DNA of 64,000 nt. Source: Edolisoma coerulescens. Taxonomy: Eukaryota > Chordata > Aves > Passeriformes > Campephagidae. The notes beneath the pieces are model-generated. The model made no database searches and had not been told where the DNA came from. It worked only from the letters and a program-made list of their open reading frames with translations. A program made the position numbers and the translations under genes. The stretch lies in assembly GCA_013397115.1 (NCBI GenBank), contig VWZW01007303.1:25802-89801 (forward strand). The letters run 5' to 3'. Below, in pieces: positions 23,081 through 36,290 of this stretch (position 1 is its first letter; the number at the start of each line of letters is the position of its first letter).

Positions 23081-26000
23081 AATCCCACCATCCACGGTCA
23101 GATGAGTCAGGAGACCCCACAGGCTGCACAATCTGCACCCAGGAACAGGGACCAGCATTATTCTGGAGACCTCGGACATTTCCCCCTCTGCTTTAAGAAC
23201 TTCAAGGATTTTGTGCACCCTGGAGAGAGATCCCTCATCCCTGGACAGCCTGGTGGGTGCAGGAGGACACGAGAGTCGTGGGGCTGTGTGGAGAGAGAGG
23301 GAGAGCAGGAACGAGCAGAGCTGATCTTGGTGATGAAAGGCAGAGCTGCAGGTTTGGAGACAGCCTCACTTCAACCCAGGGAAGGTGAATTATTGACAGC
23401 AGATGGAAATCTTCACCAGGGGGAACTGAAGGACTCTGCCTGCAACAGGAGCAGCTCTTCAGCCAGGTTTGCACACAGCAGAAGGCAGGGGGTCAGATCT
23501 GGACTGTGAGTGAGGGTGGGTGGGCTGGCAGCTCCATGCTTTCCATGGGCGCTGGGATTATGGATTTACCAGCTGTCCTGGGGCACAGGACCTGGCATTC
23601 TGTCTGGTTTGAGCCAGAAATGTCACCCCACAGGTGACATCCCTGCAAAAATCTTCGTTTTAGTAACTCTTAAGGGATGGGGCAAAAAAGGTGGCATGAT
23701 CAGAAAATCAGCAGCCAGCAGCGCCTTCGGGCTGAGCAGTGGATGAGGAGGGTGTGGGGTGGCAGGGGTGACACAGACAGTGCAGGGACAGGCTCAGAGC
23801 CGAGCCAGGGCTGGAGGAAGAGAGGTGGCTCGGAGAAAATCCCATTCCTGTGAGTGCTTGTGGGAAGGAGCCACCTCGGCCAAAGCAGGCAGGACAAGCA
23901 CTCAATCCACTCAGCCCTTGACAAGGATTTGAGGCTCCACAGGGTATCCCACTACTCAGCTGCAGCTCCTGGAGCGGTGCCATCCCTCCCTGGAGCTCCA
24001 CGGGCTGGGAAAACCCAGCCAACAACCAGCAGCTCCAGTGACGGGGCCGGTGCCACCCTGCCCTGCCAGGAGCTGCCTCTCCCGGGCGGGAGCCGCTCTC
24101 CCGAGGGATGGAGCTGCTCTCCATGGAGGAAAACTCATCCTCCCGGCTCCAGGGCCACGAGCGGCCGGGAAGTGGGCTGCTACTGACACCCAGTGGCTCC
24201 CAGCATCCTGCAGACGGGGCTGCACCCCGGGCTGGGGCTGGGGACGTGGCCCTGCTGTCCCCCGGCCCTTCTGGGGACTGCTCTGTGCAGGGAGCGCTCC
24301 GAGCCCCATGGGCACCACGTGCTGGTGGCACGGCCAGCAGTGACATCGCTGGCAGCGCCAGGGTGGGAAACGGGACACGGGGGAGAAGCAGGGATGTTCC
24401 AGAGGGTGGTGGATGCGTGTTTAGGTCAACAGGGTGTGCCTGGTGGGGGCAGACAGCGTGGGAGGTGTTGTCACCCCCAGCACGGCACATCCACCTCTGC
24501 AAATGACATTATTGTGTCCTAAAAGCTAATCAATAAATGCCCTAAACTGCCACAGAAATGCTGGGGGGTGGCAGGAGGACGGAGATTGGGGTCATTTTCC
24601 TCTGAGATGTCCTGGGGCTGCTCCCCAGATGCCCCATGTCAGCTCTGACCACAAACACTGCAGGGATGGAGGCTGGAATTTTGGGATGGAGCTCCCGTGT
24701 GAGCTGTCCTGTGGTACTTCCCCTCACAAACATTCTGGCTGCAGGCAAAGCAGCAGGTTGGAGCTGGAAGTAGGTTTAGCTAAAGCAGGAAAGCCCACTC
24801 CCCTTCCAGAAGAAGCCCATCTACACAGGGAATTATTTAAGAGCAGCAGCAGAGATTTTCCATCCCCTCCGCATGTCGTTTCAGCTCCAGAATCAAGCAA
24901 GCAAGCAAACAGCGTGGAAAAATAACAACAAACTGCCTGCACTTGGCATCCCACAGTGCAGAACCAGAGAAGATGCAGCCTCTGACCTGAGGAACAGCAG
25001 CAGATGAGATGGACACAGACCAGAATATAAAAGGCTTCAGGAGCAACACTTCACAGCCGAGAAAAACCCATTTTCCTATGGGCCTCCACACTGACGAGCT
25101 CTTGTTTTTGCTGCAGAGAGCACCCAGAGGCTGCTGGAACAGAAATGCATTTTTAATTATTTGTTGTTATCAATTGCTTTGCAGATAGAAGCTGCTGATA
25201 ACAGAGAGCCATTGCAGCGAGCTCAGAGGAGCTCTTTGGGCCACGTGTGAGCACCACGGCTGCAGAAAGGCAAAACTCACCCACGGGAGGTCATCCCAGA
25301 GTCTCAGAGTGGAGCAGGCATCCCTGCAGGATCCCAGGGAGAAGGGCTGCTTCCCCTGCTTCCCCTGAGTCAAGTTGTGGGTGGGGACAGAGAAGCACTG
25401 AGTGGAAATCTCGGTGGCCACGGTGCCCAGATTTTGTTTGTATTCCTCCAGACAGGGCTGGGGGCTCTCTGCTTGCAGAGTCAGGAAACACTGCTTGGAG
25501 AGAAGGCACCAAATCTGGGCTACAAATGAGGCAAAATCTGGGAGTTCATCTCTTCATCCTCTTTCCAGGCCTTCACTTCTCCTCTAAGCAAGGAAATTTG
25601 GGACAGGGGAAGCTCTGGGGATGATGCTGGGGTGTCCAAGGAGTGCAAGGGAATGCCGAGGCTGAATTAAAGCTCCGTTAAAGCCCCAAATGAGCCTCGG
25701 TGGCACCCCCTCACACGCACAGGCATCCAGCTCTGGATGCAAATGGACTAATTAGCATCGACCCCACTCTCATTACCGTGGGCAGGGCTGGCTGATCGAT
25801 GGCTACTCAGTAAGGCACGGCCAGGTGTCAGTCACTGCGGGGGAGCCTCCTGTCCCCTCCCCAGGGACCCGTGTGTGCCGTGCCTTGCTCCTGGTCCTCC
25901 ATGGAGAACAAAAGGAAGCCTGGCTCTGCTTTTATCCCCCAAAATGTGATGACTGCTCGTGTGGCAGCAGCAGGGCCCTGACCAGAGCAGTTCCCTTCAC

Positions 26001-29000
26001 AGCAGGAAAGGAAACTGTCCCTTGTGCTGTCCCTCGGCACCCAAGGGGGTGCATGTGCCACCCTCAGCAGTGCCAGACTGTGCCCTGTGAGAGGAGAAAT
26101 CCTCTCTGCTCCCAGCTGTCATCCCGTTCACACTTCCCTCTCCTTGCTCAAGGAACACCCTGCACCCACAGGATTGAACACAGATCCTGGGCTGACCTCG
26201 CAGCTGGATCTGTCTCCCTCCTGCAGTCTCAGCTCCGTGCATCATCAGCTCTGCCCCCTCTTCCCACTCTTCCCAACCTGACACTTCCTCCAAAGCCTTT
26301 TTCCCCCGTGTGTTTTGTTCCCTGCGAGCGCCACGGAGCTCCTCGCTCCTGTTTCTTCTGCACAAATTGTTTTTCCCTTGCACGTTGTGAGGAGAGCGCC
26401 GAAGGAGGAGCGGGAGAATCACAGCCCCCGTCTCGTCTCAGATCACACATTCTCCCTCTCTCCGAGCACGCATTCGGAGCTGGGAACACAACAGCCAGAG
26501 GTGGCTGCTTCCCGGTGTGCCTGAGGATCCTTTGGAGGCTGGAGGGAGCAAGGAGTCTCCTGCCTCCGAGATGAAAAGTCCTGTGGCGCTGAGGGAGAGG
26601 CAGCGATGAGTGAACAAGTGGTGCTGAGCAGGAGAGCTCCGTTCCCTGTTTGCTGCTCCCGCTTCCCCGCCTGCTGGCAGGGATGAATGTCTGGGGGCAG
26701 AGCACGGAGGCTCACAAAAGAGCAGTGGCAGCAGGATTGGAATGAAGATCTCAGAGGTCCTGGCTGCCTGCAGTGGCTACAACACAGAGGAAAAGGCTTT
26801 GTGCATCCACACCTGGGTCCTGCACTCTCCTGATGGGAAAACTCAAGATCAGCTTCACAAGCAGAACCTCCACGCTGCTCTCGGTGATTACAAACCCTTT
26901 ATCTTCTGTCTCTGGCCCAGCTCCCATCCAGCACAGGGGCTGTCCCCTCATGGCACCATACAGGACGTGGATCTGGGGTACCCTGGATGGATCTGAAGGG
27001 CAGGAGCAGCTCAGGCACAGCGTGGGCCTGGCTGGGGCACAGCACAGGCAGGGCTGCAGCCTGGCCAAGGGCTGATGAAGTCATGAAGAACTTCAGCCAG
27101 GTCATTGTCTGCCAGGACGAGGCAGAATCTCCTTGCCAGTTGGGGCTGACAGAAGACATCATTCACGGCCTTGCTGTGTGAGAGGAATCCAGAAGCACAG
27201 CGTGAACCAGGCCGTCTTTTGTAGCCGTGAACTTCTGACCCCCGAGAGGCTTCTCTCGGGGGAAGCTGCAAACTCTCCAAAATGCTCTTTTCCCTGCGTT
27301 GTGCAGCTCCAGCTCCTCTCGGAGCCCTGCTTGGCTCCACGGAGCTGCCATCCAGCCAGGAGTGGGTGTTTTTGGCTGCTTGGCAGCTGTGCTGCATCCC
27401 CCTAACCCCGAGGCTGAGCTGCGGGAATGCTGGGCCTGGGGGCTCCAGGGGCAGTGCCCAGCTGTGGGGGTGGACTTGGGGACATTTGTGTCCCCACAGA
27501 GAGCTGGCCCTGCCCGATGTGCTGCCCTGGCCTCGCTGCCAGGTGAGGCACCACCACCCTGCCCGCTCCAGAAGGATACAGGGAGTGCCTGACAGAGGGA
27601 GAGGATCTGTCCGTGGCACTCGGCTTCACTCCTGCTCTGGCATGGATCCAGCTGCCAGAGGGCTGGGAGATCGGCTCCAGTCAGGTGAGGTTGTAGCTGG
27701 CCTTTGAATGACATTTGAGACCCTGGTTTCTGGGGCTCTGCACAGTTCATGACTTCCCAAATGAACACAAGATGTGTCACACCCCAGCATGAGCTGTGCC
27801 CCAGTAAATCCCCATCACCGCCTCCAGAGAGCTGGGAAAACCAGGAGGGTGGAAGGATCCGCTCCTCAGCTTGCATTGCTCCATGATCCCAGCTCTGGGG
27901 GACTCGAGCAGGGATGTGGGACCTGCCTGTGCTGGGAGGGATGCAGGAGGGATGTGTGGAAGGCACCAGGGCTGCTGAGCACCAGGGATCTCTGAAGGAA
28001 GAGGGGCTGTGCAGGGCACGGAGCCTGCCCTGCTCTCCTGGTGGGATGGGGCCTGTTCCAAGCCTGGGGAGCTGGCAGAACTCCAGTTTGCACCTCTGCT
28101 GTCCCCAAAGCCCTGGGAAGGTTCTCTTTACTGTGCTGGCACAAGGAGAAGAGCCTCCCTTGAAGGGGGAATGACCCCCAAGAGCAATCAGGCAGCACCT
28201 GGCACCGCCTCTCTCCGAGACTGAAAACAGGAAAGGAAAAGGTGGGAGCTCCTACAGCCATCCCAGGAGCCAAATATCTGAGACACCATGAGCAGCTGTG
28301 CAGCAGAGGCAGCAAAAACATCTTGTGTAAACTTGATTGAGACAAAATTCCCCCTTGGGGTTCCTTGGCTGGGAGCAACTCCTGGCTGAGCTTCCATCCC
28401 AGTCTGTCCCAGCACCAAGGCCCGCTCTGGTCCCTGCTGTGCCATCAGTGCCCTCAGCCTCCCCCGGTGAGGCAGCAGCCACCCCCAATCTGGCTCTGCC
28501 ACTTCATCTGCCACGGCGAGTGCCTTTAATGAATGAATTAATTTTGTTCTCAACTGGGTGCGACACGCATTCGGAAGGCAGAAAATAAACGTTTCCCTTC
28601 CCTAATTCCTCGCGTCCCTTTCGATTTGTCATACACACGGACAGCCTCTCCATAATTCCCCCACCAACCGGGCCCTGGATATTCCATCAGCACCGAGATA
28701 AACAACTCCCAGCGGCAGCTGAGATCGTGCCCAGCGCTCGCTTCCATCCGCATCCGCCGCCTCTGGCGCCGCGTGGTGCCACGCGTTGCTCAGGAGCCCG
28801 GAACTGATATTGCATCTCTCTCATGGGCCATCACGGCCCGCCACAGCCACCTCCCTTCCTCTGCCAGCAGAACCTTTGCTGAATTGCCATCTGAAATGGA
28901 TCCCTGCCTGTTTTCCCCCCGTGCCAATTTTCCACGCAGGCGTCTGCGTCCTTCCCCCCCCACGGCGTGATGTACATGGAGGGAGTGATCCTGTGCCCAC

Positions 29001-29193
29001 TCAGCTTCTGTTTTGCTCAGCTCAATAAGCCGAGAGGCTGCGCTGCAAAACGAGCTCTGAGCTCCTCAGGTCGGCCTTTTTTTTCCCCCTGCTCTTCTAG
29101 GTTTTGGATGGATGGCACAAAAATAGTGATGGTGTTGTGAAAGCCTTTAAGGAACGGCTCTGAAGTGACCACACCACAGCACCAAAGCTTTTC
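23081..29193. other. Intergenic stretch, GC-rich in part
   Basis: No gene recognised. About 24040-24300 is locally GC- and CpG-richer with several overlapping open frames, but none has a domain I know. AT-richer non-repetitive patches lie at about 24500-24550, 25130-25210 and 28515-28620. The long minus-strand frames at 23708-24502 and 27163-27966 are proline/serine-rich and look like chance frames in GC-rich DNA. Confidence 0.4.
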
Positions 29194-29408
29194 TCTCAGC
29201 CAGGAGTGAAGAGGAGCTGTAACTCTAGCCAAAATTTGGATAGAATTGGGGAGGGAGGTGTTTTCCTGAGGTTTGGGGATCCCTAGAACCAAATCTGAGA
29301 TCTCAGCCATGAGTGAAGAGGAGATTGTAACTCCAGCCAAAATTTGGATAGAATTGGGGAGGGAGGTGTTTTCCTGAGGTTTGGGGATCCCTAGGATCAT
29401 ATCGGAGA
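29194..29408. repeat. 107/108-bp tandem duplication
   Basis: Two head-to-tail copies, starting at 29194 and 29301, share TCTCAGCCA.GAGTGAAGAG and a long identical core containing 'GGATAGAATTGGGGAGGGAG' and 'TTTGGGGATCCCTAG'. They differ at only a few sites and one indel. A third start (GAGATCCCAGCC) at about 29405 shows the repeat continues for a few bases. High identity implies a recent event. Confidence 0.92.
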
Positions 29409-32400
29409 TCCCAGCCGTGTCACCACTCTTTCATTTGCAGCTACAGGTATTTTGTTCAGAAAGCAGAGCAGCTGTGAAGTGGCTAAGGGTAAGAATTCAT
29501 TTCCTCACACCGCTGACAATTCTTGAGCAGGCTTTCAGCCCCAGAATTAGCATTTGCAATCCCTCTCATAAAATGAGAGGCCACAGGCAGCCAGGAACAA
29601 TCTCTCACCAAACTGTCCCAAGCACAAAGCTGCTCTGGGAAGCAAGAAGCTCTTTGAGAAGGACTAATTGTTCAGATTTGCAAAATCCATTTTTTTCCCA
29701 TCATCTCTGAAAATCCATTTTAGAATTGGTAAATTTGCTCTAGGATTAGATTAATAGGTTTCATGATTTATAAACCTTTTCTTCTCTCTCGCCCTCCCCT
29801 TGACTTTTAAGAAGCAGTCGCAGACTTTGGCTCAGCCCAGGTTTTAGAAGTGATTTCTCAACCGCTGCTGCTGAGATATCCTGACAGGGTTGGGTGGATT
29901 AGAGGGGGGAATCTCCCACCTGGAATGCCCCGACATCCCAGTGCCAAACCCTCCTCACACACAGGATCCTTTAGGTGGGATGTGTCAGCACCTGGGAAGC
30001 ATCCTTGGAACCAAAAGCAAACAAAACTCAGCAAAATAATTTAAGGCCTTGCTTTGAACCACCTGAAAACACCACAACAGCACCACCTGCCCAGAGCAGC
30101 TGTGTCCAAACGTGGAAAACAAACCAGAAAAGCAGAAAATTGTGCTGTTATCCAGAATATCTCACAAACCCCAGCAGTCTGCTGGGGACAGTTTGCTCAG
30201 GGGCTTTCTCTGTCAGTGATGGGGAGTTTATATTCATTGGTCCTTGAGGGATTTGTTCTCTGTGCCCTAAAAACCCCTCTTTTCCTCACACACACAGCCC
30301 AGGCTGCCCAAGCATCCCTCAGACATCCCAGTGGGAGCAAACTGAGACATGAGAGCCACAGCAAACCTCAGCTCCCCATGGGACCTGCACAGAGCAGTCT
30401 CGTGGGAACAAATAATTTATCAGACTCAAGAAAAGGTCCTGCTGAGTAGCCTCAAAGCCTCTGTCACAGCTCCACTTTGCTCAGTGTCCACATCATTCCC
30501 AGCTCGGGCTGATGGATTCTTAATTAGCATCTTAATGTGAGGAGCATACTCAATGAAGCATGAAAAGAAAATCCCCATCGTTTAAATTCATTAACAGCCA
30601 TCGAAAGCCTCCAGTGCAGAGGTGGAATTAGCTCTGAACTCCTTGGGAGAGCCCAGCTGTGCTCACTGCGCTGTGCTGGGTGTTGCTTGTTCCTTGAGCT
30701 GCCTCCAGGAGGGTTTGGCCCCCTGTATTTGCCCCCCTGGATTATTTGGGATTGCAATCCCCCCAGGATTCTTTGGGATTGGATCTCCTGGTGGCTGTGC
30801 AGGGACACAAACAGGTGGAGTCACAGGCACCACCCCAAATCTGGATACAGAAGCCCAGGTTGGTCATGGCAGTGCCATCCCTGCTGATGTCTGCTCGTGT
30901 TTAGCACATGGAATTCTCTGTCTCCAGTGTTTGCTCTCCTCCTGATCCCTGCACCAGGGAATTCCTGCAGCGTCTGGTCTCTCCCCGTGGCTGTCAGGGC
31001 AGTGGGTGTGAGGAGGCACATCCCCTGTCCCGGCAGAGCTCTGCCTTTGGGCTGGGGTGACAGCAAGACAAGGATGTGGCTGCCCAGATGTGCCCGTGCC
31101 CAGATGTGCCCGTGCCCAGGTGTTTTTGGGGGCACAGAGCTGGGTTCACACCCTGTGCTTGGGGGGTGCATCTGGTCACACAGAACAAGGGCTGGAACGT
31201 GCTCGAGAGATGCCCCAGGGCTGCTGGGGGTGAGGAGCTGTGAGAACCCAGCCCCAGGGTGAGTCTGGGACAGGACTTTTCCATCTGCTGGAATTAAAAG
31301 AACTCATTTTCCACCCCCATTTTCCCAGCCTTCCCACCCCACCATGGAAGGTGCTGCAGACACTGAAGTCACCAGGCTCCCACACACCCCACGTGAGTCC
31401 CCAAAACCCCGTTCCAAGAGCCAGCCCCTGGACCTGGGGACTCGGGAAATGCTGGGCTGGGCTCAGAATTCCCACAGGTGAGGAGCTGGGCAGATGGGAG
31501 GAGGGAAGGAACAGCTTGTGCCAGCAAGGCTTGTCCTACTGAGCGTCCCCTGCCTTCCCCTGGGGTCTGTCTGTCCTCAGTGTTTTGCTGAAGACAAATT
31601 ACCAGAGCCAAAGAGGCGAAGAAATCAGAATAAGCTGCTCCAGAGCAATTATAGTGAAGGTCTCATTTACAGAGAAAACCTGATTTAATGCAAACCAGGC
31701 TTATAGGCTGCTGCAAACTGGGCTGGTTTGGGGTATTTGTAGCTTTTTGAATTTCACTCAATTAGGGATTGGTTTTAGAAGCCAACCCCAAATTTACCAT
31801 TAAAGAAGAGTGAGACACCCTCGCAGAAGTTTGAGGGAGTGCAAATAAACTGATGCAGGTCCCATTTGCATTCAGCCCGTGCTGCTTTACAGGCTCCTGA
31901 GGTGGAACTGTCTCTGGAAGGGGACAGAAAAATAATCTGAAAAATCCAGAAATCCCCTGGAAATGTCGAATTGGCCGCAGGTATAATATCCTTGGAGGTC
32001 TGTGGGTCACAATCTGCGCTGGGTTTGGGTGGCAAGGTTTGGCAGAGGGGGGACACAGCAGTGGCTGCCAGAAGCTTCCAGCTTATCCTTATCTCGATCC
32101 ACAAGCTTTTCCTTGTGTTTTCTCTCCTCTCCAGCTGAGGAGGGCAGGGATAGAGCGGCTCTGGGCCCAGCCAGGGTCAGCCCACCTCCCAATCCCATCA
32201 TCTTCCCAGTGCCGGAGCTGCAGGAGGAGTGACAGCAGCATTTGAAGAATGCAGAGATCTGAGATTCTTTCAGACATCTTTAATAAATGATAGAAAAGGC
32301 TTTTTTTCTTTTTTCCTCCCCCTCTCTATGCCAGGAGATTTTCACATCGGGTTTCAAAGAGATCTTTTATTCCCAGAATGGGAAAATAAAATCATTTCCA

Positions 32401-32965
32401 TTCAAAACACTACTCGAAGATTACATTTGCCTCAACCTAATTTTAAAAATACTTTCAAAGGAGAGCAAAATGTGCAGGAAACAAACAGGAATCTGGTTTA
32501 TTTTGGATTATATTGACTCTTCCATTTCATCTCAAAGGCTTTGAGAAGGTGGAGAGGACTCACACACACGAATTCCTTTACGGCAAGGAAAAAAAAATGC
32601 AGGAAAACTTTCTATTTTGGGCCGTTACGAGAAAGAAATCTCATTCTGGGTTTTTTTTCCTGGTTAGGCAGGAAAATGAAAAAGCAATTATTCATGCAGT
32701 TCTCATTAACCATGCATTTACAAGTTGTTTGGAGGTGATTAGTCAGTCTGAGGCGCTGGCCCAGACAGGAGCAGCGTGTGTTTATTAACGCGGCAGGGAA
32801 AGGGGCTGGAGCTGCACCGGAGCCGGGGCTGCGGAGAATCAGCCAAAGCCTCTCGCTATTGATTAGCGATTTAGGCAGCCCGGATTCATTACAATCGCTC
32901 TTCCTGCCGTGCTAATGAGCACTTTAAGACCAGACCTGTAATCTAAAGCTGAGTTTTAAACGGCA
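29409..32965. other. Intergenic stretch, nothing firm recognised
   Basis: Single-copy DNA with small repeats only, such as a 16-bp GATGTGCCCGTGCCCA pair at about 31085-31122. AT-rich patches at about 31590-31800 and 32280-32720 contain many TTTT/AAAA and TAAT words and could be conserved elements. No exon or RNA gene recognised. Confidence 0.4.
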
Positions 32966-33240
32966 GGCTCAGGAGCAGCTCGGAGCTCCCGACGGGTTGG
33001 AGCTGGAGCATCCCGTGCTGGGGGCTCAGCTTGGAGCTCCTGATGGGTTTGAGCTGGAGCATCCCTTGCCAGGGGCTCAGGAGCAGCTCGGAGCTCCCGA
33101 TGGGTTTTAAGCTGGAGCATCCCATGCCAGGGGCTCAGCTTGGAGCTCCCGATGGGTTTGAGCTGGAGCATCCCTTGCCAGGGGCTCAGGAGCAGCTCGG
33201 AGCTCTTGAATGGTTTGAGCTGGAGCATCCTGTGCCAGGG
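32966..33240. repeat. Higher-order tandem repeat, alternating 57/58 and 51 bp
   Basis: Five units begin with GGCTCAG at 32966, 33023, 33074, 33132 and 33183 and end near 33240. Spacings are 57, 51, 58, 51 and 58. Long units carry GGAGCAGCTCGGAGCTC after the start. Short ones carry CTTGGAGCTC. All share GGGTTTGAGCTGGAGCATCC. The alternation gives a composite unit of about 109 bp present about 2.5 times. The frames inside are repeat by-products. Confidence 0.93.
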
Positions 33241-36043
33241 GCCGCTCTGGAGATCAGGCAATTTGTCTCGAGGTCTCCTTGGGGAAAGCTGGGCGGTGTT
33301 TTTCATCCCGGACCGCATCCAATTGCCTTCCCGGGGCTGGAGCCAGCAGCTATTTCCCATCGGGGTGACTTTGGGAAAATTACCTGGCAGCCCTCGGCGC
33401 TGATTGCGTGGCCCTGACCCAGGAGCGAGTGTGGGAAAGGCCCAGATTCGGGTGCTGCTCGTAAAAATGGGAGGATTTACTCCGGCAAATAATTCAGCCC
33501 AGCAATTGTGTTCTTCTCCCTCCGACTCTCCTGCCCTCCTTCTTTCCCTTTCCTAATAAAATAACTAAATGACAACGACTGAATTCTGCAGTAGGAAATT
33601 TTTCAACCTAGGCCTCCTCCCAGGATAATCTATTATCTTCACAAATTACTGCAGACAGTTCTTTATTGTTTAAAACCTTTTATCCAAATAAATGCATAAA
33701 CCTTTCGGAAGGGAAGGAGGAGGGGGGAGATGAAGGGAACTGGCATTTTAAATGAAACTCTCCTTCCCTCATTGACTATTGTATGCTACCAAAAAAAATG
33801 AAAATAAGACTAAAAAAAAGAAAAATGACTGAAAGAAGAGGAAAGGAATGAGCCCAGGGGAACAGAAATTGGTGATCTGCAATGGATTTCATTAAAGTCT
33901 TCCCCCTTTAAATATTACAAGTGTTTGTTCTCTGCAGCCTGATAAATATCTGGCTGTGTTGAGATTGAAAATTGATAAGCCATGCAACATCAATCTCTTT
34001 CAGACCCGCAGCCTCCCTGCAAATTCCTTGCTTTGGGACGGCCCCACTTCAATTAGCTGGTGGGGTAATGCCACGTTGGGCAGCCTGGAAGTGTTTCCAG
34101 GGTTCTGCTACATTAGGCCCCTTTGGGAAGAGATTTCCCACACAAACGGGAATGGAGAAGGAGCAGCCTCCTCTCCATCATCCTCCTTCCAGCATTCTCT
34201 CACTGCTGGCAGGCAGGATGAGGCCAGGAGACAGCAGGGATGCTCAGGGAGGGGGTTTGGGAAGGGGAAGGGCCAGGAAATTACTCTCAGTCTGGGGGCA
34301 GGCACCTGGTTTGTGGTGACACCAGCAGGATTATGCCGTGGTTTTTGCAACACCCACAAACTTTCTGCCTCTGAGGGCACGGTGAGGAGCTGCCATCCCA
34401 CCCGACTGCCCCATCTGCCCAGCATCTGTGCAAGACTCAAACATGAGCTTTGAGACTTTGTTCTCCCACCAGTCAGACAAGACTTAATGCCCCACTGTCC
34501 CCCAGGCTCCCCGCTGTCCCCACCCCAGGGTGGGGGCACTCACTGGGTGAGGCTTTGTGAGTGCAGGGAGATGTCTCAGCTCAGCACAGACCCAACTGCT
34601 CCTGGCTAAAGGAGCCTCTTCCTTTAATCAAAGGAATCAAAGCCATCCAGTGGGAACTGAAGTTCCTGTGCCCCCTTGGAGATCACCCTGGGGACATTCA
34701 TGGAAAAGTGACCTCAGGGCTGTTGGCAAACCCCTGCTGAGTCCTTGATTGGACTGGTGGAGCCTCTGGCATCCACTCTGAGCACGCTGAGAACCAACTC
34801 TGCCCAGTTTGGCCATCCCAGCTTTCGCTGGGGCAACTCAGGGCAGCCAATTTCTCCTCTGCTTCCTCCTCCTCCTCCTTTCCACAGAGCCAGTGACCTG
34901 TCCCACAGTGCTGGTCTGCTCTTCCCCTGCCCAGCCGGGTGGGAATGGGGCCATCCCGGATTCACCCAGAGTTAGGGAGGCTCTGGAGCAGGAGGAAATG
35001 ACTCGGAGCCGAACACGATGAAGATGTTGCCCGGGAGAGCAACTCCTTTTGTCAGCCCCGGCGACTCTTTATCAGGAAAGCCTCGTTCCCTCTAACAAAG
35101 CACAACTAATGTGCTGTTTATTACCTTGGCTGCAGCGTTTGGACTGTCAGGAGATGAAGAAATATCCTTGGAATTAACAGCAACATAACAGAGGAAGAAG
35201 AGCCAGGGGAGAGGTTAAGGCAAGTGCTGTTATCTAAGAAATGGGCTCGTAAAGCCTCTTCACCGAGAAGGGTTTGTGCTTTGTCCCCGAGAGGGGAACG
35301 GGGGCAGCGGAGCCTGGGCACAGGGACGGGCTGGGCACAGAGCACCAGGGACAGCCAGACTGCTCCCTCAGCCCCCTGTGCCTTCATGGATCTCAGGAGA
35401 ATTAATCCACAAACACCAGAGGTTTATGTCCAAAAAGGAGACAGAGGAGTCCTGTTACTTTATTCGGATAAAGGGAGAGGGCATGGGGCATTTCCCATGG
35501 GGTCTCTCAAGTTGTTGGAGGATGCAGCCTCCTTTTTATCCTGATTTCCCGGCTGCATTTCCCTCTCTCTTTCCCCATTGGCTGAGGTACTTGAGAGGCA
35601 CAGACTTCCCAAATCACCTAAGGGAGAACTCCTTCGAATGTGTACCCCCCTTCCTTTTTTTTTCCTTGCATCTCTGTTCTTTTTCTCTAAATCCAGGGAT
35701 TTAACCCAGACTTGAGTGAGTTACAGTCTGTGTCAATCAGTGGAATTCCCATGGAATTTATGGTTCCTCCCATTGCTTCTTTCATTGTGTCTGGCTGTAT
35801 CTACGGCAGGCCCACAGTTTGTTTGTGAAGACACCTCGCTCTCGTTCCTCTCACGGATGGTGCTGCTCAGCCCATGGAAAGACGGCCAGTCCCAGGAAGA
35901 GCATTCCCAGAGGGAGTTAACATCCAGTTCTCGAAGGCTTGGCAGTCTTTGTGTCTTTACAGTGCTCTGGGTTAATGGTGCCAGCTGGGCTGGGCACAGG
36001 GGGAGCAGGGAATTCGGGAGAACAGGGAATTCAGAAGAACAGT
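33241..36043. other. Intergenic stretch with an AT-rich core
   Basis: About 33480-34010 is AT-rich, non-repetitive and rich in TAAT, AATAAA and TTTAAA words, with A-rich runs at 33790-33830. It is a candidate conserved non-coding block. The rest, to 36043, is GC-moderate with no recognised gene. A short imperfect duplication of CAGGGAATTC occurs at about 36006-36032, next to the CR1 insertion. Confidence 0.4.
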
Positions 36044-36290
36044 CTTAAGCTGCGCCAAGGGAAATGTAGGTTGGATATTAGGAAAAAGTTTTTCACGGAA
36101 AGTGGTAAAGTACTGGAATTGTCAGCCTGGGGAGGGGGTGAAATCACCGTCCCTGGATGTGTTTAAAAAAAGATTGGATGTGGCACTGGGTGCCATGGTT
36201 TAGTTGAGGTGGTGTTAGGGCACGGGTTGGACTCCATGTTCTTGGAGGTCTCTTCCATCCTGGTGACTCTGTGATTCTGGGATTCTGTGA
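36044..36290 (+). mobile_element. CR1 LINE 3' fragment with flanking direct repeats
   Basis: Sense-strand CR1 tail. It starts with 'CTTAAGCTGCGCCAAGGGAA', continues through 'GGTTGGATATTAGGAAAAAG', 'TCCCTGGATGTGTTTAAA', 'GATGTGGCACTGGGTGCCAT' and 'GGTTGGACTCCATG', and ends with 'GTGATTCTGGGATTCTGTGA'. It is only moderately diverged. A 12-bp direct repeat, GAACAGGGAATT, occurs at 36020-36031 and 36289-36300 and could be a target-site duplication. A 12-bp stretch separates the left copy from the recognisable CR1 start. Confidence 0.92.

Noticed and set aside
24038..24522. Several overlapping frames in a locally CpG-richer patch
   Set aside because: All three plus frames and the minus strand are open with low-complexity Gly/Pro/Ser content. 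Too short and mixed to call an island or an exon.
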